Source of the DNA: Corallococcus silvisoli
Lineage (GTDB): Bacteria; Myxococcota; Myxococcia; Myxococcales; Myxococcaceae
Direction of reading: 5' to 3'
Length of the DNA stretch: 64,000 bases
Assembly: GCF_009909145.1 (NCBI RefSeq)
Contig: NZ_JAAAPJ010000008.1
Location: forward strand, 1-64,000
The notes beneath the pieces are model-generated. The model was not told the DNA's origin and did no database searches. It worked only from the letters and a program-made list of their open reading frames with translations. How positions within the stretch are numbered: position 1 is the stretch's first letter; every line of letters starts with the position of its first letter. Both the position numbers and the translations under genes were made by a program. Below, piece by piece: positions 23,436-32,636 of the stretch.

Positions 23436-24368
23436 TCAGGCCGACCACTCCAGCATGCGCCGCAAGGGGGCGAGCGCCGCGTGCTGCAGGTCCGCCGGCA
23501 GCACCAGCTCCGGGGTCCGGTCCCGCATGCACCGGTAGAGCTTCTCCAGCGTGTTGAGGCGCATGTACGGGCACTCGTTGCACGCGCACCCGTTGTCCGG
23601 GGGGGCGGGAATGTACGTCTTGTCCGGCGCGCTCTTCTTCATCTGGTGGAGGATGCCGGCCTCCGTCACCACGATGAACTTCGACTTCGGGCTCTTCACC
23701 ACGTGGTCCAGGATGGCCTTGGTGGACCCGATGAAGTCCGCGTGCCGCAGCACCTGCTGCTCGCACTCCGGATGGGCCACCACCTCCGCGTCCGGGTGCT
23801 CCACCTTCAGCCCCACCAGCTTCTTCTCACTGAAGATCTCGTGGACGATGCAGCTGCCCGGCCACAGCACCATGTCGCGCCCCGTCTCCTTCATCACGTG
23901 GCGCCCCAGGTGTTGATCCGGCGCGAAGAGGATGGGCCGGTCCTTCGGAATCTGGTTCACGATGCGGACCGCGTTGGACGACGTGCAGATGACGTCGCTC
24001 ATCGCCTTCACCGCGGCGGAGCTGTTCACGTACGACACCACGAACGCGTCCGGGTGCTTGTCCTTGAAGGCCTTGAAGGCCGCGGGCGGACACCGGTCCG
24101 ACAGCGAGCAGCCCGCCTTCAGGTCCGGCAGCAGCACCTGCCGGGTCGGATTGAGGATCTTCGCGGTCTCCGCCATGAAGTGCACGCCGCAGAAGACGAT
24201 GACGTCCGCCTCCGTGCGCGCCGCGGCCTGGGCGAGCGCCAGGCTGTCGCCGACGAAGTCAGCCACGTCCTGCACTTCGCTCTCCTGGTAGTAGTGCGCC
24301 AGGATGACCGCGTTCATGGAGCGCTTCAGCTCCCGGATGCCGGCCTCGTAGTCCACCGTCTCGCCCAT
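23436..24368 (-). CDS. nadA: quinolinate synthase
   Basis: A 310-residue NadA, which condenses iminoaspartate with dihydroxyacetone phosphate to quinolinate in NAD synthesis. Conserved features: VILAHYYQESEVQD at the start, IVFCGVHFMAETAKIL, LPDLKAGCSLSD, YVNSSAAVKA, CTSSNA, WPGSCIVHE, VVAHPECE, FIVVTEAGI and the C-terminal NECPYMRLNTLEKL. The three 4Fe-4S cysteines are those in FCGVHF, GSCIVHE-type and NECPYM regions. Length is normal. ATG 24368 follows GAGGAGG. No nadB or nadC is adjacent. Confidence 0.97.
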   Translation of the reverse strand: MGETVDYEAGIRELKRSMNAVILAHYYQESEVQDVADFVGDSLALAQAAARTEADVIVFCGVHFMAETAKILNPTRQVLLPDLKAGCSLSDRCPPAAFKAFKDKHPDAFVVSYVNSSAAVKAMSDVICTSSNAVRIVNQIPKDRPILFAPDQHLGRHVMKETGRDMVLWPGSCIVHEIFSEKKLVGLKVEHPDAEVVAHPECEQQVLRHADFIGSTKAILDHVVKSPKSKFIVVTEAGILHQMKKSAPDKTYIPAPPDNGCACNECPYMRLNTLEKLYRCMRDRTPELVLPADLQHAALAPLRRMLEWSA

Positions 24369-24741
24369 GGGGGGCCTCCTCGTCGCCCGCGCATTCTGTA
24401 ACCGCCGCCCGACGCGGGGGCCAGCGCGCTCCACCACACCCCAGCCGTCCGGCCTACCCAGTAGGGGGTCCCGGATGACTCCGCGGCTTTAACCTATTCC
24501 GAAAAGTCTCTCACCCCCGCGTACATCACCTAATCCATGGGAGCAGGTAAAGTACGCGGTGGTTGTTTGCCGGCGGCTCACCGGGAGGGCGTCGCAGCGT
24601 GGCCGCTGGCAGCGGAAGAGCACCGGGCTCGGACACTCAAGACATGCGGATGGCGGGAACGGGGCGCGTGCGAGCCCCGCGTCGACGGGAATGGCGCCAT
24701 GCACGGGCGCCGGAGTGGCTCTTGCGCGTCGGGAAAAATCC
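24369..24741. other. divergent intergenic region with inverted repeat
   Basis: 373 bases between nadA and the PilZ gene contain no supported gene. CCGCGTAC (24517-24524) and GTACGCGG (24552-24559) form an 8-bp inverted repeat with a 27-base spacer next to the least GC-rich part (TTTAACCTATTCCGAAAAG, 24487-24506). A regulator site or promoter region for one or both divergent genes is plausible. Confidence 0.35.
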
Positions 24742-27204
24742 ATGAGCGTGCCGACTCACGAAGTCCTCATCGTCCACCCCGACGAAGCGCGCCGTGGCGC
24801 GCTGGTGGCGGCGCTGGGCGCGCACCGGGTCGCGGCGGTGGGCTCGCAGTTGGAGGCCACGCGCCGCATGGAGTCCTCGGTGCCCACGTTGATCATCGCG
24901 CCCGCGGACAACGCGCGCCGCTTCCTGCGCCACGTGGACCGGGCCGCGCCGGAGGCCGTCTGCGTGTTCGTCTGCGCGCGGTCGGATCAGCAGGGGCTGG
25001 AGGAGTTGGTGGAGACGGCGGCGGAGGGCCACGTCTTCAGCACCGTGGACGACGCGCTGACGGAAGGGGAGCTGAGCGCGCGCCTGCGGGACATCCTCCA
25101 GCTGCGCGCCTCCACGCGCGTGTCGCTGGACGCGGGCATGCGGGTGGACTTCCTGCTGCACGGGCGGTCCTTCGTCGCGGAGTGCCAGGACCTGGGCCAC
25201 TTCGGCGCCGCGCTGCTCGTGCCCATGGACGCGTCGATGGCGGCCTTCCTTCCGGGGACGCCCCTGGAGGGGCTGTCCATGGTTCGCGACGGACGCCCCG
25301 TGCTGCACGTGGCCCGCGCGTACGTGCGCCACGCCACGCCCGTCCAGCAGGGGCCACAGGCCTTCCTTCGCGTGGGCCTCTCCTGGCGGCCCGGACCCGG
25401 CGAGGCCACGGCGGCCCCGCCGCGCACGCTGCGGGACCCGGTGGCCGTGCAGGCCGCGCTGCGCAAGGCGCTCCGGCGGGAGCTGCCCCTGTGGTTGCAC
25501 CCTCCGGACCGCCAGGCGGCGCACTTCCGGTTGGAGTCCGCCGCGGTGGAGGCGTCGGAGGAGCGCGGGCACCTGCGCGGTCAGGTCTCCCCGGCGATGC
25601 CCACGAGCGTGGGCGAGGTGGTCCACCTCTCCTTCGAGATGGGCGGTCAGCGCTACACGGGCGTCACCAGCATGCTCCACGTCGCGCGGGACGGCGTGGT
25701 GTTGGGGCTGCCCCGTTCGCTGTCGGTGGAGAACCGGCGCGACCAGCAGCGCTTCCGCCCCAGCGCGCACCACCGCTTCCTCGTGCGCTTCACCTCGCCC
25801 TTCGGCGGCCAGCGCATCACCCGCGCGGTGCTGGACCTGGGCGCGCGCGGCTTCGCCTTCCCCATCGACGCGTCGTGCGAGGTGCTGCCCGCGGGCTCGC
25901 ACCTGGACACCACGCTGCTGCTGCCGGACGGCACGGAGGTGGCGTGCCGGGTGGAGGTGCGCTCGGTGGACGTCGTCCCCTTCGAGGCCCGGCATGATCA
26001 GCGCCTCAGGCCCTACCGCTGTGGGGTGCGCATCCTGGACATGCCGCGGACGGTGCGCGACGCCATCGTGGACGCGTTCGTGTCGGCGCGGGCGCCCCAG
26101 GTGAAGGACGGCACGGAGTTCCGCTTCCCGGACCTCTGGCGGATGATGGAGGACGCCCGCTACACCTTCCACCCGGACCACCCGTTCGGCGAGGAGTCCC
26201 GCGTCCTGCCCGTCCTGGAAGCCACCCACGAACGACTGGGCCGCGCGCGCGACCTGGGGCGCTCGCTCGTCTTCACGGACCCGCACCGGCTCCTGGGGCA
26301 CGTCAACGGCCTGCGCATGTACTCCGGCACCTGGCTGGTGCAGCACCTGGCCGTGCTGCCGGGGGTCCGGCGGGGCGAGCAGATCTCCAGTGAGCTGACG
26401 TCGCTGGCGGTGGAGGTGGGCGAGGCGATGGAGGACGTGGAGTTCATCCGCTACATGTGGCGCACCGACAACCGCTGGCCGCACCGGCTGGGGACCTGGC
26501 TGGCGCGCGTGCTGGAGGGCCAGGGGCTGTGTCACCTGCGCCAGTTCCACTACCTGCGCGCGGACCTGGGGCCCAGGCCGGTCGCGGCGGAGCGGGTGCT
26601 GCCAGCCGTGCGCGAGGCGGGGCCGGAGGATCGCCAGTGGCTGGAGTCGTACCTGCGCCGTCGCGGGGAGATGGTGCGCCTGCTCAGCGAGGACCTGCGC
26701 GCGGACCCGGGCGCCGAGTCCGCCCTGGGCGACCGCTTCCGGAGGGCGGGGCTGCACCGGGAGCGGCGCATGTTCGTGGTGGACGGGGCGGCGGGGCCGG
26801 TCGCGATGGCGCTCCAGGAGGAGGCGACGCCCGGCCTGAGCCTCATCGAAGTCACCAACGGGTTCAACCTGGTGGTCGCGGACCGCGAGCACCCCCTGAC
26901 GCGCGACGCGGTGGCGGCGCTGGCGGGGCGGTGCATGGCGCACGCGCTCGAACGGGGCCGGCGCTCGGCGCTGGGCATGGTGGACGCGCTGGACGTGCCG
27001 GTGCTGCGCGAGGCGGGGTTCGTGGACCAGGGCTGCTTCTCCGAGTGGACCTTCCACCGCTCCATGGTGCGGCGCTGGTGCGAGGCCTGGCGCTCGCTCT
27101 TCGAGCGGCAGGTGCCCACCCGGCGCGCGCCGCACCGGTCCCCGGTCCCGGCCGCGTCCCCGTCCCCGTCCCCGGTCCCGGCGCATGATCAGGAGGCGCG
27201 GTGA
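24742..27204 (+). CDS. pseudo-receiver / PilZ / acyltransferase-like multi-domain protein
   Basis: An 820-residue cytosolic protein from ATG 24742. Residues ~1-115 fold like a receiver (EVLIVHPDEARRGALVAAL), but the usual phospho-acceptor Asp position reads TLIIAPADN, so it is probably not phosphorylated. Two PilZ-like beta-barrel parts follow; the second (about 330-455) has the c-di-GMP motif RDQQR (RxxxR) and DLGARGF (DxGxxG). The rest (about 480-795) resembles an acyltransferase (GNAT-type) region, with GPVAMALQEEATPG and LREAGFVDQGCFSEW. It overlaps the methyltransferase start. c-di-GMP control of an attached enzyme is inferred. Confidence 0.75.
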   Translation: MSVPTHEVLIVHPDEARRGALVAALGAHRVAAVGSQLEATRRMESSVPTLIIAPADNARRFLRHVDRAAPEAVCVFVCARSDQQGLEELVETAAEGHVFSTVDDALTEGELSARLRDILQLRASTRVSLDAGMRVDFLLHGRSFVAECQDLGHFGAALLVPMDASMAAFLPGTPLEGLSMVRDGRPVLHVARAYVRHATPVQQGPQAFLRVGLSWRPGPGEATAAPPRTLRDPVAVQAALRKALRRELPLWLHPPDRQAAHFRLESAAVEASEERGHLRGQVSPAMPTSVGEVVHLSFEMGGQRYTGVTSMLHVARDGVVLGLPRSLSVENRRDQQRFRPSAHHRFLVRFTSPFGGQRITRAVLDLGARGFAFPIDASCEVLPAGSHLDTTLLLPDGTEVACRVEVRSVDVVPFEARHDQRLRPYRCGVRILDMPRTVRDAIVDAFVSARAPQVKDGTEFRFPDLWRMMEDARYTFHPDHPFGEESRVLPVLEATHERLGRARDLGRSLVFTDPHRLLGHVNGLRMYSGTWLVQHLAVLPGVRRGEQISSELTSLAVEVGEAMEDVEFIRYMWRTDNRWPHRLGTWLARVLEGQGLCHLRQFHYLRADLGPRPVAAERVLPAVREAGPEDRQWLESYLRRRGEMVRLLSEDLRADPGAESALGDRFRRAGLHRERRMFVVDGAAGPVAMALQEEATPGLSLIEVTNGFNLVVADREHPLTRDAVAALAGRCMAHALERGRRSALGMVDALDVPVLREAGFVDQGCFSEWTFHRSMVRRWCEAWRSLFERQVPTRRAPHRSPVPAASPSPSPVPAHDQEAR
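27191..27196 (+). promoter_or_regulatory. ribosome-binding site deciding the methyltransferase start
   Basis: AGGAGG lies 7 bases before ATG 27204 and only 4 before the in-frame GTG 27201, so ATG 27204 is preferred. It sits inside the end of the PilZ gene, supporting coupling. Confidence 0.6.
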
Positions 27205-27989
27205 TGTACCTGATGGAATCCGCTGACGAGTCCCGCCGCCTCTGGGAGCAGCAGCAGGCCCAGGACACGCGCGCGATGCTCCACCGCACGGGCCTCAAGC
27301 TGGGGCACCGGGCGCTGGACGCGGGCTGCGGCCCGGGAGGCATCGCCGAGTTGATGGCGGAGGTGGTGGGGGAGGGCGGCCATGTCACCGGCGTGGACCT
27401 TCACGCGGGCCGCATCGACGAGGCGCGGGCGCGCAATGGCCAGCGGCCCCACCTGTCCTTCGTCCAGGCGGATGTGCGCACCACGGGCCTGCCTTCGGAC
27501 GCCTTCGACTACGTGTGGAGTCAGTACGTCTTCGAATACCTGCCGGACCGGAGCGTGGCGCTCGCGGAGCTGGTCCGCGTGACGCGGCCGGGGGGCCGGG
27601 TCGTGGTGTCCGACATCGACGGGCTGGGCTTCCAGAACTGGCCGTTCCCGGAGGCCCTGCGCGAAGGCACGCAGCGCATCGTGGAGGCGCTGGAGGCGCG
27701 GGGGTTCGACCTGTACGTGGGGCGCAAGCTCTACTCGGAGTTCCGCCGCGCGGGGCTGACCGACCTGCGCGTGCACCTGATGCCCTTCTACCTGGCGCCG
27801 GGCGCCGCGGAGGCGCGGCTGCTGCGCGACTGGAAGACGCGCTTCGAGGCCCTGGCGCCGGTGGCCGTGCCCGCCCTGGGCGGCCCCGCCGCCTATCAGG
27901 CGCACTGCGAGGCGTTCCTGGAGATGCTGGCGGACCCGGAGGGACTGAAATATGCGGTGACGCTGGTCACCGAAGGAACCAAAACGTGA
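27204..27989 (+). CDS. class I SAM-dependent methyltransferase
   Basis: A 261-residue Rossmann methyltransferase. Motif I LDAGCGPGGIAELMAE (about 38-53), acidic loop GVDLHAGRIDEAR, motif with QADVRTTGLPSDAFDYVW and the post-motif RVTRPGGRVVVSD are all present, as in Ubie/Coq5 and type-11 families. Acceptor unknown. It starts at the end of the PilZ gene and its TGA overlaps the GTG of the hybrid kinase (GTGA at 27986-27989), so the three genes are one coupled unit, pointing to a signalling role for the methylation. Confidence 0.9.
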   Translation: MYLMESADESRRLWEQQQAQDTRAMLHRTGLKLGHRALDAGCGPGGIAELMAEVVGEGGHVTGVDLHAGRIDEARARNGQRPHLSFVQADVRTTGLPSDAFDYVWSQYVFEYLPDRSVALAELVRVTRPGGRVVVSDIDGLGFQNWPFPEALREGTQRIVEALEARGFDLYVGRKLYSEFRRAGLTDLRVHLMPFYLAPGAAEARLLRDWKTRFEALAPVAVPALGGPAAYQAHCEAFLEMLADPEGLKYAVTLVTEGTKT

Positions 27990-30928
27990 GTGGACGCCTG
28001 CCGGCGGTGAAGGTGCAGGACGTGTCGCCGGACAACGCCCCGGAGGTGAGCGTCCGCGCCACGTCCACGCTGCTGCTGTACTTCGAACACCGCTACGGCG
28101 CCGAGCGCCTGGCGAAGGTGTGGCGCGAGCACGGGTTCAGCCTGGGGCTGGACTACATGCGCACGCCGACGAACTACGTCTCGCTGCGCTTCCTGGAGCG
28201 CGCCGCGGCGGCGCTGCGCGAGGAGTCCGGCGACTCGCGCTTCATGCGCGAGGCGGGCCTGTTCACCGCGTCACCGCAGGCGCTGGGCTTCGTCTTCTAC
28301 ATGCTGCGCGCCTTCGGCTCCCCCAAGGCCTGCTACAAACAGACCATCGACTTCTCCCCCAGCTACAACCGGGTGGGCATGTTCACGGTGGACCTGCTGG
28401 AGCACAAGCGGCTCAAGCTGTCCTACCGCAGCAGCACCCCGGAGCAGACCCGCAACATCTGCGAGCTGCGCATGGGGCAGTTCGCGTCCTTCCCCACCAT
28501 CTGGGGCCTGGCCCCCGCGGAGGTGCGCGAGACGGAGTGCCAGGTGCTGGGCGGCGAGGCGTGCCGCTATCACCTCACCTGGACGGATCCGCCCACGCTC
28601 TGGGGGCACTACCTGGGCCTCCTGCTGGGCATGGTGAGCGGGCTGCTGGCCACGCACCTGGGCTGGGGGGACGCGCTCTTCTCCGTGACGTCGCTGGGCG
28701 TGGGCGGCTTCGCGCTGGGCGGGTGGCTGGACCGGCGGCGCGAGCTCAAGCGCAAGGACGAGCTGCTCGCCGCGCAGGCGCAGGCGAACATGGGCTCGCT
28801 GCGCGAGCTGCAGCAGCGCTACGACGAGGTCTTCGGCAGCAACGTGGCGTTGGAGGACCGCGTGGCGGCGCGCACGCGGGAGCTGTCGGAAGCCAACGCG
28901 AAGCTGGAGGCGGCGCTCATCAAGCAGCGCGAGCAGGACCGGCTGAAGACGGAGTTCTTCGACAACGTGAGCCACGAGCTGCGCACCCCGCTCACGCTCA
29001 TCCTCCTGTCGCTGGACGCGCTCCAGAAGGAGCCGGAGTCGCTGCCCACGTCGGTGCGCCAGCAGCTGACGACGCTGGACCGCAGCACGCAGCGGCTCCT
29101 GCGCCTCATCGACAACCTGCTCAACCTGGCGCAGCTGGAGGCGGGCAAGGTGCGCCTGCGCTACCAGCCGCTGGAGCTGCACGCCTTCCTCACGTCGCAG
29201 CTGTTGCCCTTCCGCTCCGTGGCGGAGAAGCAGGGGCTGAACCTCACGCTGGAGGGCGGGCCGCTGTCCCCGGTGCACGTGGACGTGGAGCGCATCGAGG
29301 GCGTGTTCCACAACCTGGTGTCCAACGCGCTCAAGTTCACGCCGCCCGGGGGCAGCATCGCCGTGCGCCTGCGCGAGGACGAGGCCAGCGTGCACGTGGA
29401 GGTGGTGGACACCGGCCAGGGCATGGCGCCCGCGGACCTGTCCGTCATCTTCGACCGCTTCGCCCAGGCGGACACGTCCGGCACGCGGCGCTTCGGAGGC
29501 AGCGGCATTGGCCTGGCGCTGGTGAAGGAGACGCTGGAGCTGCACTCGGGCGGCATCGAGGTGTCGAGCACGCCGGGCCAGGGCAGCAGCTTCCGCGTGC
29601 GGCTGCCCAAGGGCACCCAGCACCTGCGCGAGGACCTGCGCGAGCGCCGGGTCACGGACCTGCCCGCGCGCCGGGAGCGCCGCAGCTCCGGCCGCTTCGC
29701 CACCGTGCTGGCCGCCACCGTCGCGGGGACGCAGCGCCCCACGGAGCCGCAGGACCACACGCGCGCGGACTCCAAGGCCCCCCGCATCCTGGTGGTGGAG
29801 GACGACGCGGAGATCCGCGCCTTCATCGCGGACATCCTCGCGCCCAGCTACCGGGTGCTGGAGGCGGCGAACGGCGAGGAGGGCGTGCGCAGGGCGCTGG
29901 AGGAGCGGCCGGACCTGGTGGTGTCGGACGTGATGATGCCGGTGCTGTCCGGCCTCAACCTGCTGGTGCAGCTGCGCGCCCATGCGCAGACGGTGGACCT
30001 GCCCGTCATCCTGCTCACCGCGCGCCAGGAGGTGGCCGCCAAGGTGGAGGCCCTGGGCGCGGGCGCCAATGACTACCTGGGCAAGCCCTTCAGCCCGCGA
30101 GAGCTGCTGGCGCGCGTGGAGACGCAGCTGCGTCTGCGCGAGGCGGCGGTGCGCGCGGCGGAGAACGAGCGGCTGGCGGCCATCGGCCTGCTCACCTCCG
30201 GCTTCGCGCACGAGGTGCGAAACCCGCTCAACGGGCTGATGAACGCGCTCATCCCGCTGAAGGACGTGCTCCAGGGCCGGCAGTCCGGCGGCGACCCGAA
30301 CATGGGGCCGGCGATGCTGGAGGTGATGGAGGAGTGCGGCCAGCGGATCCGCCACCTGGCGGAGTCGCTCCTGTCCTTCGTGCGCACGGCGGAGAAGCCC
30401 GTGGCGGTGCGGTTGGATCAGGCGCTCGACTCCACGCTCAGCGTGCTGGGCTGGCGCATCCCCCCGGACGTGGTGGTGGAGCGCGCCTACCAGTGCGCGG
30501 ATCCCATCTGGGGCGACCCCGGCATGCTCAACCAGGTGTGGCTCAACCTGTTGGACAACGCCCTGCGCGCGGTGGGCTCCACCGGTCGCGTGCTGGTGGA
30601 GACGGCGCAGGAGGGCGACGAGGCGCGCGTCACCATCGTGGACACCGGGGTGGGCATCCGCCCGGAGGACCTGGAGCGGCTCTTCCAGCCCTTCTTCTCC
30701 ACCCGCGCGGCCGGTGAGGGCACCGGCCTGGGGCTGGCGCTCAGCCGTCGCATCGTCCTGCAGCACGGCGGACGCATCCACATCTCCAGCCAGATGGGGC
30801 AGGGCACGCGGGTGGAGGTGCGGCTGCCCCTGCGCCCGGCGCACGCGGAGCCGCTGGCGGCGACCTCCACCCTTGGTGCGGGTGCCGGGACGTCAGGCTG
30901 GGGGCGCTGGTCGCGGCGCATCAGCTGA
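27986..30928 (+). CDS. hybrid sensor histidine kinase with two kinase cores
   Basis: A 980-residue protein from GTG 27986. Residues ~1-195 form a soluble sensor resembling V4R/activator-type domains (ends TECQVLGGEACRYHLTW). Two hydrophobic segments lie at ~205-250, then a coiled coil, HisKA with the phospho-His in FFDNVSHELRTP (about 329), HATPase with FGGSGIGLAL, and a receiver (about 600-720) with VVEDDAE and the Asp in LVVSDVMMP. A second kinase core follows: GFAHEVRNPLNGL (His near 743) and an HATPase with DTGVGIRPEDLE and GTGLGLALSRRI. Two full kinases in one chain, separated by a receiver, suggests an internal phosphorelay. No response regulator gene is adjacent. Confidence 0.9.
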   Translation: MSGRLPAVKVQDVSPDNAPEVSVRATSTLLLYFEHRYGAERLAKVWREHGFSLGLDYMRTPTNYVSLRFLERAAAALREESGDSRFMREAGLFTASPQALGFVFYMLRAFGSPKACYKQTIDFSPSYNRVGMFTVDLLEHKRLKLSYRSSTPEQTRNICELRMGQFASFPTIWGLAPAEVRETECQVLGGEACRYHLTWTDPPTLWGHYLGLLLGMVSGLLATHLGWGDALFSVTSLGVGGFALGGWLDRRRELKRKDELLAAQAQANMGSLRELQQRYDEVFGSNVALEDRVAARTRELSEANAKLEAALIKQREQDRLKTEFFDNVSHELRTPLTLILLSLDALQKEPESLPTSVRQQLTTLDRSTQRLLRLIDNLLNLAQLEAGKVRLRYQPLELHAFLTSQLLPFRSVAEKQGLNLTLEGGPLSPVHVDVERIEGVFHNLVSNALKFTPPGGSIAVRLREDEASVHVEVVDTGQGMAPADLSVIFDRFAQADTSGTRRFGGSGIGLALVKETLELHSGGIEVSSTPGQGSSFRVRLPKGTQHLREDLRERRVTDLPARRERRSSGRFATVLAATVAGTQRPTEPQDHTRADSKAPRILVVEDDAEIRAFIADILAPSYRVLEAANGEEGVRRALEERPDLVVSDVMMPVLSGLNLLVQLRAHAQTVDLPVILLTARQEVAAKVEALGAGANDYLGKPFSPRELLARVETQLRLREAAVRAAENERLAAIGLLTSGFAHEVRNPLNGLMNALIPLKDVLQGRQSGGDPNMGPAMLEVMEECGQRIRHLAESLLSFVRTAEKPVAVRLDQALDSTLSVLGWRIPPDVVVERAYQCADPIWGDPGMLNQVWLNLLDNALRAVGSTGRVLVETAQEGDEARVTIVDTGVGIRPEDLERLFQPFFSTRAAGEGTGLGLALSRRIVLQHGGRIHISSQMGQGTRVEVRLPLRPAHAEPLAATSTLGAGAGTSGWGRWSRRIS

Positions 30929-31097
30929 CGCACGCGGCCACGGGACGGGAGACACGGGGGCCCGAGGGGCTGCTCGCGCAGGGAGCGGGAATTCCCCTGC
31001 ACGCGCGGTGTCCTCTGTCCTCGCTGTTGGCATGACTCTGTTACAGTCGCGCGTCTTTCGTTCCCCCTCACAAGAATCCGTTCGAGGAACTCACGGC

Positions 31098-32486
31098 ATG
31101 CAAAGCACCGTCGCCGCGGGCGAGGCCCGCAAGGGGCATCCCCCGGGCCTCTACCTGTTGTTCGCCACCGAGATGTGGGAGCGCATGTCCTATTACGGCA
31201 TGCGCGGCCTGTTGGTGCTCTTCCTCACCGACAAGGTGCGGGGCGGCTTTGGCTGGTCCGCGGCGGATGCGCTGGGCCTCTACGGCACGTACACGGGCCT
31301 CGTGTACCTGACGCCCATCCTGGGCGGCTACATCGCGGACCGCTACATCGGCCAGCGCAAGGCGGTGTTGTTGGGCGGTGTGCTGATGATCATCGGCCAC
31401 CTGTTATTGGCCTTGCCAGGCGTCTCCATCTTCTACGCGGGCCTGGGCTTCCTCATCATCGGCAACGGCTTCTTCAAGCCGAACATCTCCACGATGGTGG
31501 GCGGGCTGTACCCCGCGGGGGACGGCCGGCGCGACGGTGCCTTCACCATCTTCTACATGGGCATCAACCTGGGCGCGGTGCTGGGCAACTTCATCTGCGG
31601 CACGCTGGGTGAGCGCGTGGGCTGGCACTGGGGCTTCGGGTCCGCGGGCGTGGGCATGGCCCTGGGCGTCATCATCTTCATGGCCTTCTCCCGCCGCCTG
31701 CTGGGCAACGTGGGCCTGGAGCCCGCGCCGCGTCCGCCCCCGTCGGTGACGGCGACGTCGGATGGCAAGCGCCACACCTTCTCCCGCGAGGAGTGGGATC
31801 GCATCATCGTCATCTTCATCATCGCGCTGTTCGTGGTGGCGTTCTGGACGGGCTTCGAGCAGGCGGGCGGCCTGATGAACCTCTACACGGACCAGAAGGT
31901 GGACCGGGTGATGTTCGGCTGGGAGGTGCCCACCACCTGGTTCCAGAACTTCAACTCCTTCTTCATCGTGGGGCTGGCGCCGCTGTTCGCGATGCTGTGG
32001 GGCGCGCTGGCGGCCCGAGGCAAGGACCTGAGCATCCCGGTGAAGATGTCGCTGGGCCTCATCTGCGTGGCGGTGGGCTTCGCCTTCATGCTGGGCGCCT
32101 CCAAGGAGAGCGCGGGCGACGGCAAGGCGGCGGCGTGGTGGGTCATCATGGCGTACCTGTTCCACACCATGGGCGAGCTGTGCCTGTCGCCGGTGGGCCT
32201 CTCCATGGTGAGCAAGGTGGCGCCCCAGCGCGTCACCTCCGCGATGATGGGCGTGTGGTTCCTGGCGAACGCGGTGGCCAACAAGCTGTCCGGCGTGCTG
32301 GGTGGCTACTCGGAGAAGATGGGTGAGTTCAGCGTGTTCCTCACCATCGTCATCGGCGCGGGGCTGGCGGGCGTCATCCTGCTGTTCCTCGCCCCCATGC
32401 TGAAGCGGATGATGCACGGCACGGATGAAGTGACGCCCGTGCCGGCCGACCCGCAGCACGGCGGCGCGGCGCACGCGGCCACCTGA
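31098..32486 (+). CDS. POT/PTR2-family proton-dependent oligopeptide transporter
   Basis: A 462-residue MFS protein with about 12-14 membrane helices. The POT signature EMWERMSYYGMRGLLVLFL (ExxER motif in TM1) and the PTR2 motif GFFKPNISTMVGGLY are present. It imports di- and tripeptides with protons. ATG 31098 follows GAGGAAC; an ATG at 31032 would add an odd hydrophilic leader. It stands alone on the plus strand and ends at a strong terminator. Confidence 0.95.
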   Translation: MQSTVAAGEARKGHPPGLYLLFATEMWERMSYYGMRGLLVLFLTDKVRGGFGWSAADALGLYGTYTGLVYLTPILGGYIADRYIGQRKAVLLGGVLMIIGHLLLALPGVSIFYAGLGFLIIGNGFFKPNISTMVGGLYPAGDGRRDGAFTIFYMGINLGAVLGNFICGTLGERVGWHWGFGSAGVGMALGVIIFMAFSRRLLGNVGLEPAPRPPPSVTATSDGKRHTFSREEWDRIIVIFIIALFVVAFWTGFEQAGGLMNLYTDQKVDRVMFGWEVPTTWFQNFNSFFIVGLAPLFAMLWGALAARGKDLSIPVKMSLGLICVAVGFAFMLGASKESAGDGKAAAWWVIMAYLFHTMGELCLSPVGLSMVSKVAPQRVTSAMMGVWFLANAVANKLSGVLGGYSEKMGEFSVFLTIVIGAGLAGVILLFLAPMLKRMMHGTDEVTPVPADPQHGGAAHAAT

Positions 32487-32513
32487 GCCGGGCGGGACAC
32501 CGCCTGAAACACC

Positions 32514-32548
32514 AACGCCGGAGCGCCCCTGGGGCGCTCCGGCGTTTT
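32514..32548 (+). terminator. rho-independent terminator of the POT transporter gene
   Basis: AACGCCGGAGCGCCCC (32514-32529) is followed by its complement GGGGCGCTCCGGCGTT (32531-32546) and TTCC. The stem is nearly perfect and ends in TTTT, the classical pattern. Confidence 0.85.
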
Positions 32549-32636
32549 CCTTTGCCCGTCGCTGGCTGGGGGCCCGCGTTACGCCGGCTTGGGCTCCACC
32601 GCGGGCGTGCGGCCGTCCACTGGAGTTGCTTCCGTG

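Noticed and set aside
31020..31050. Possible sigma-54 promoter TTGGCATGACTCTGTTACA before the POT gene
   Set aside because: The GG and GC elements are not at the required 10-base spacing; only a loose resemblance.
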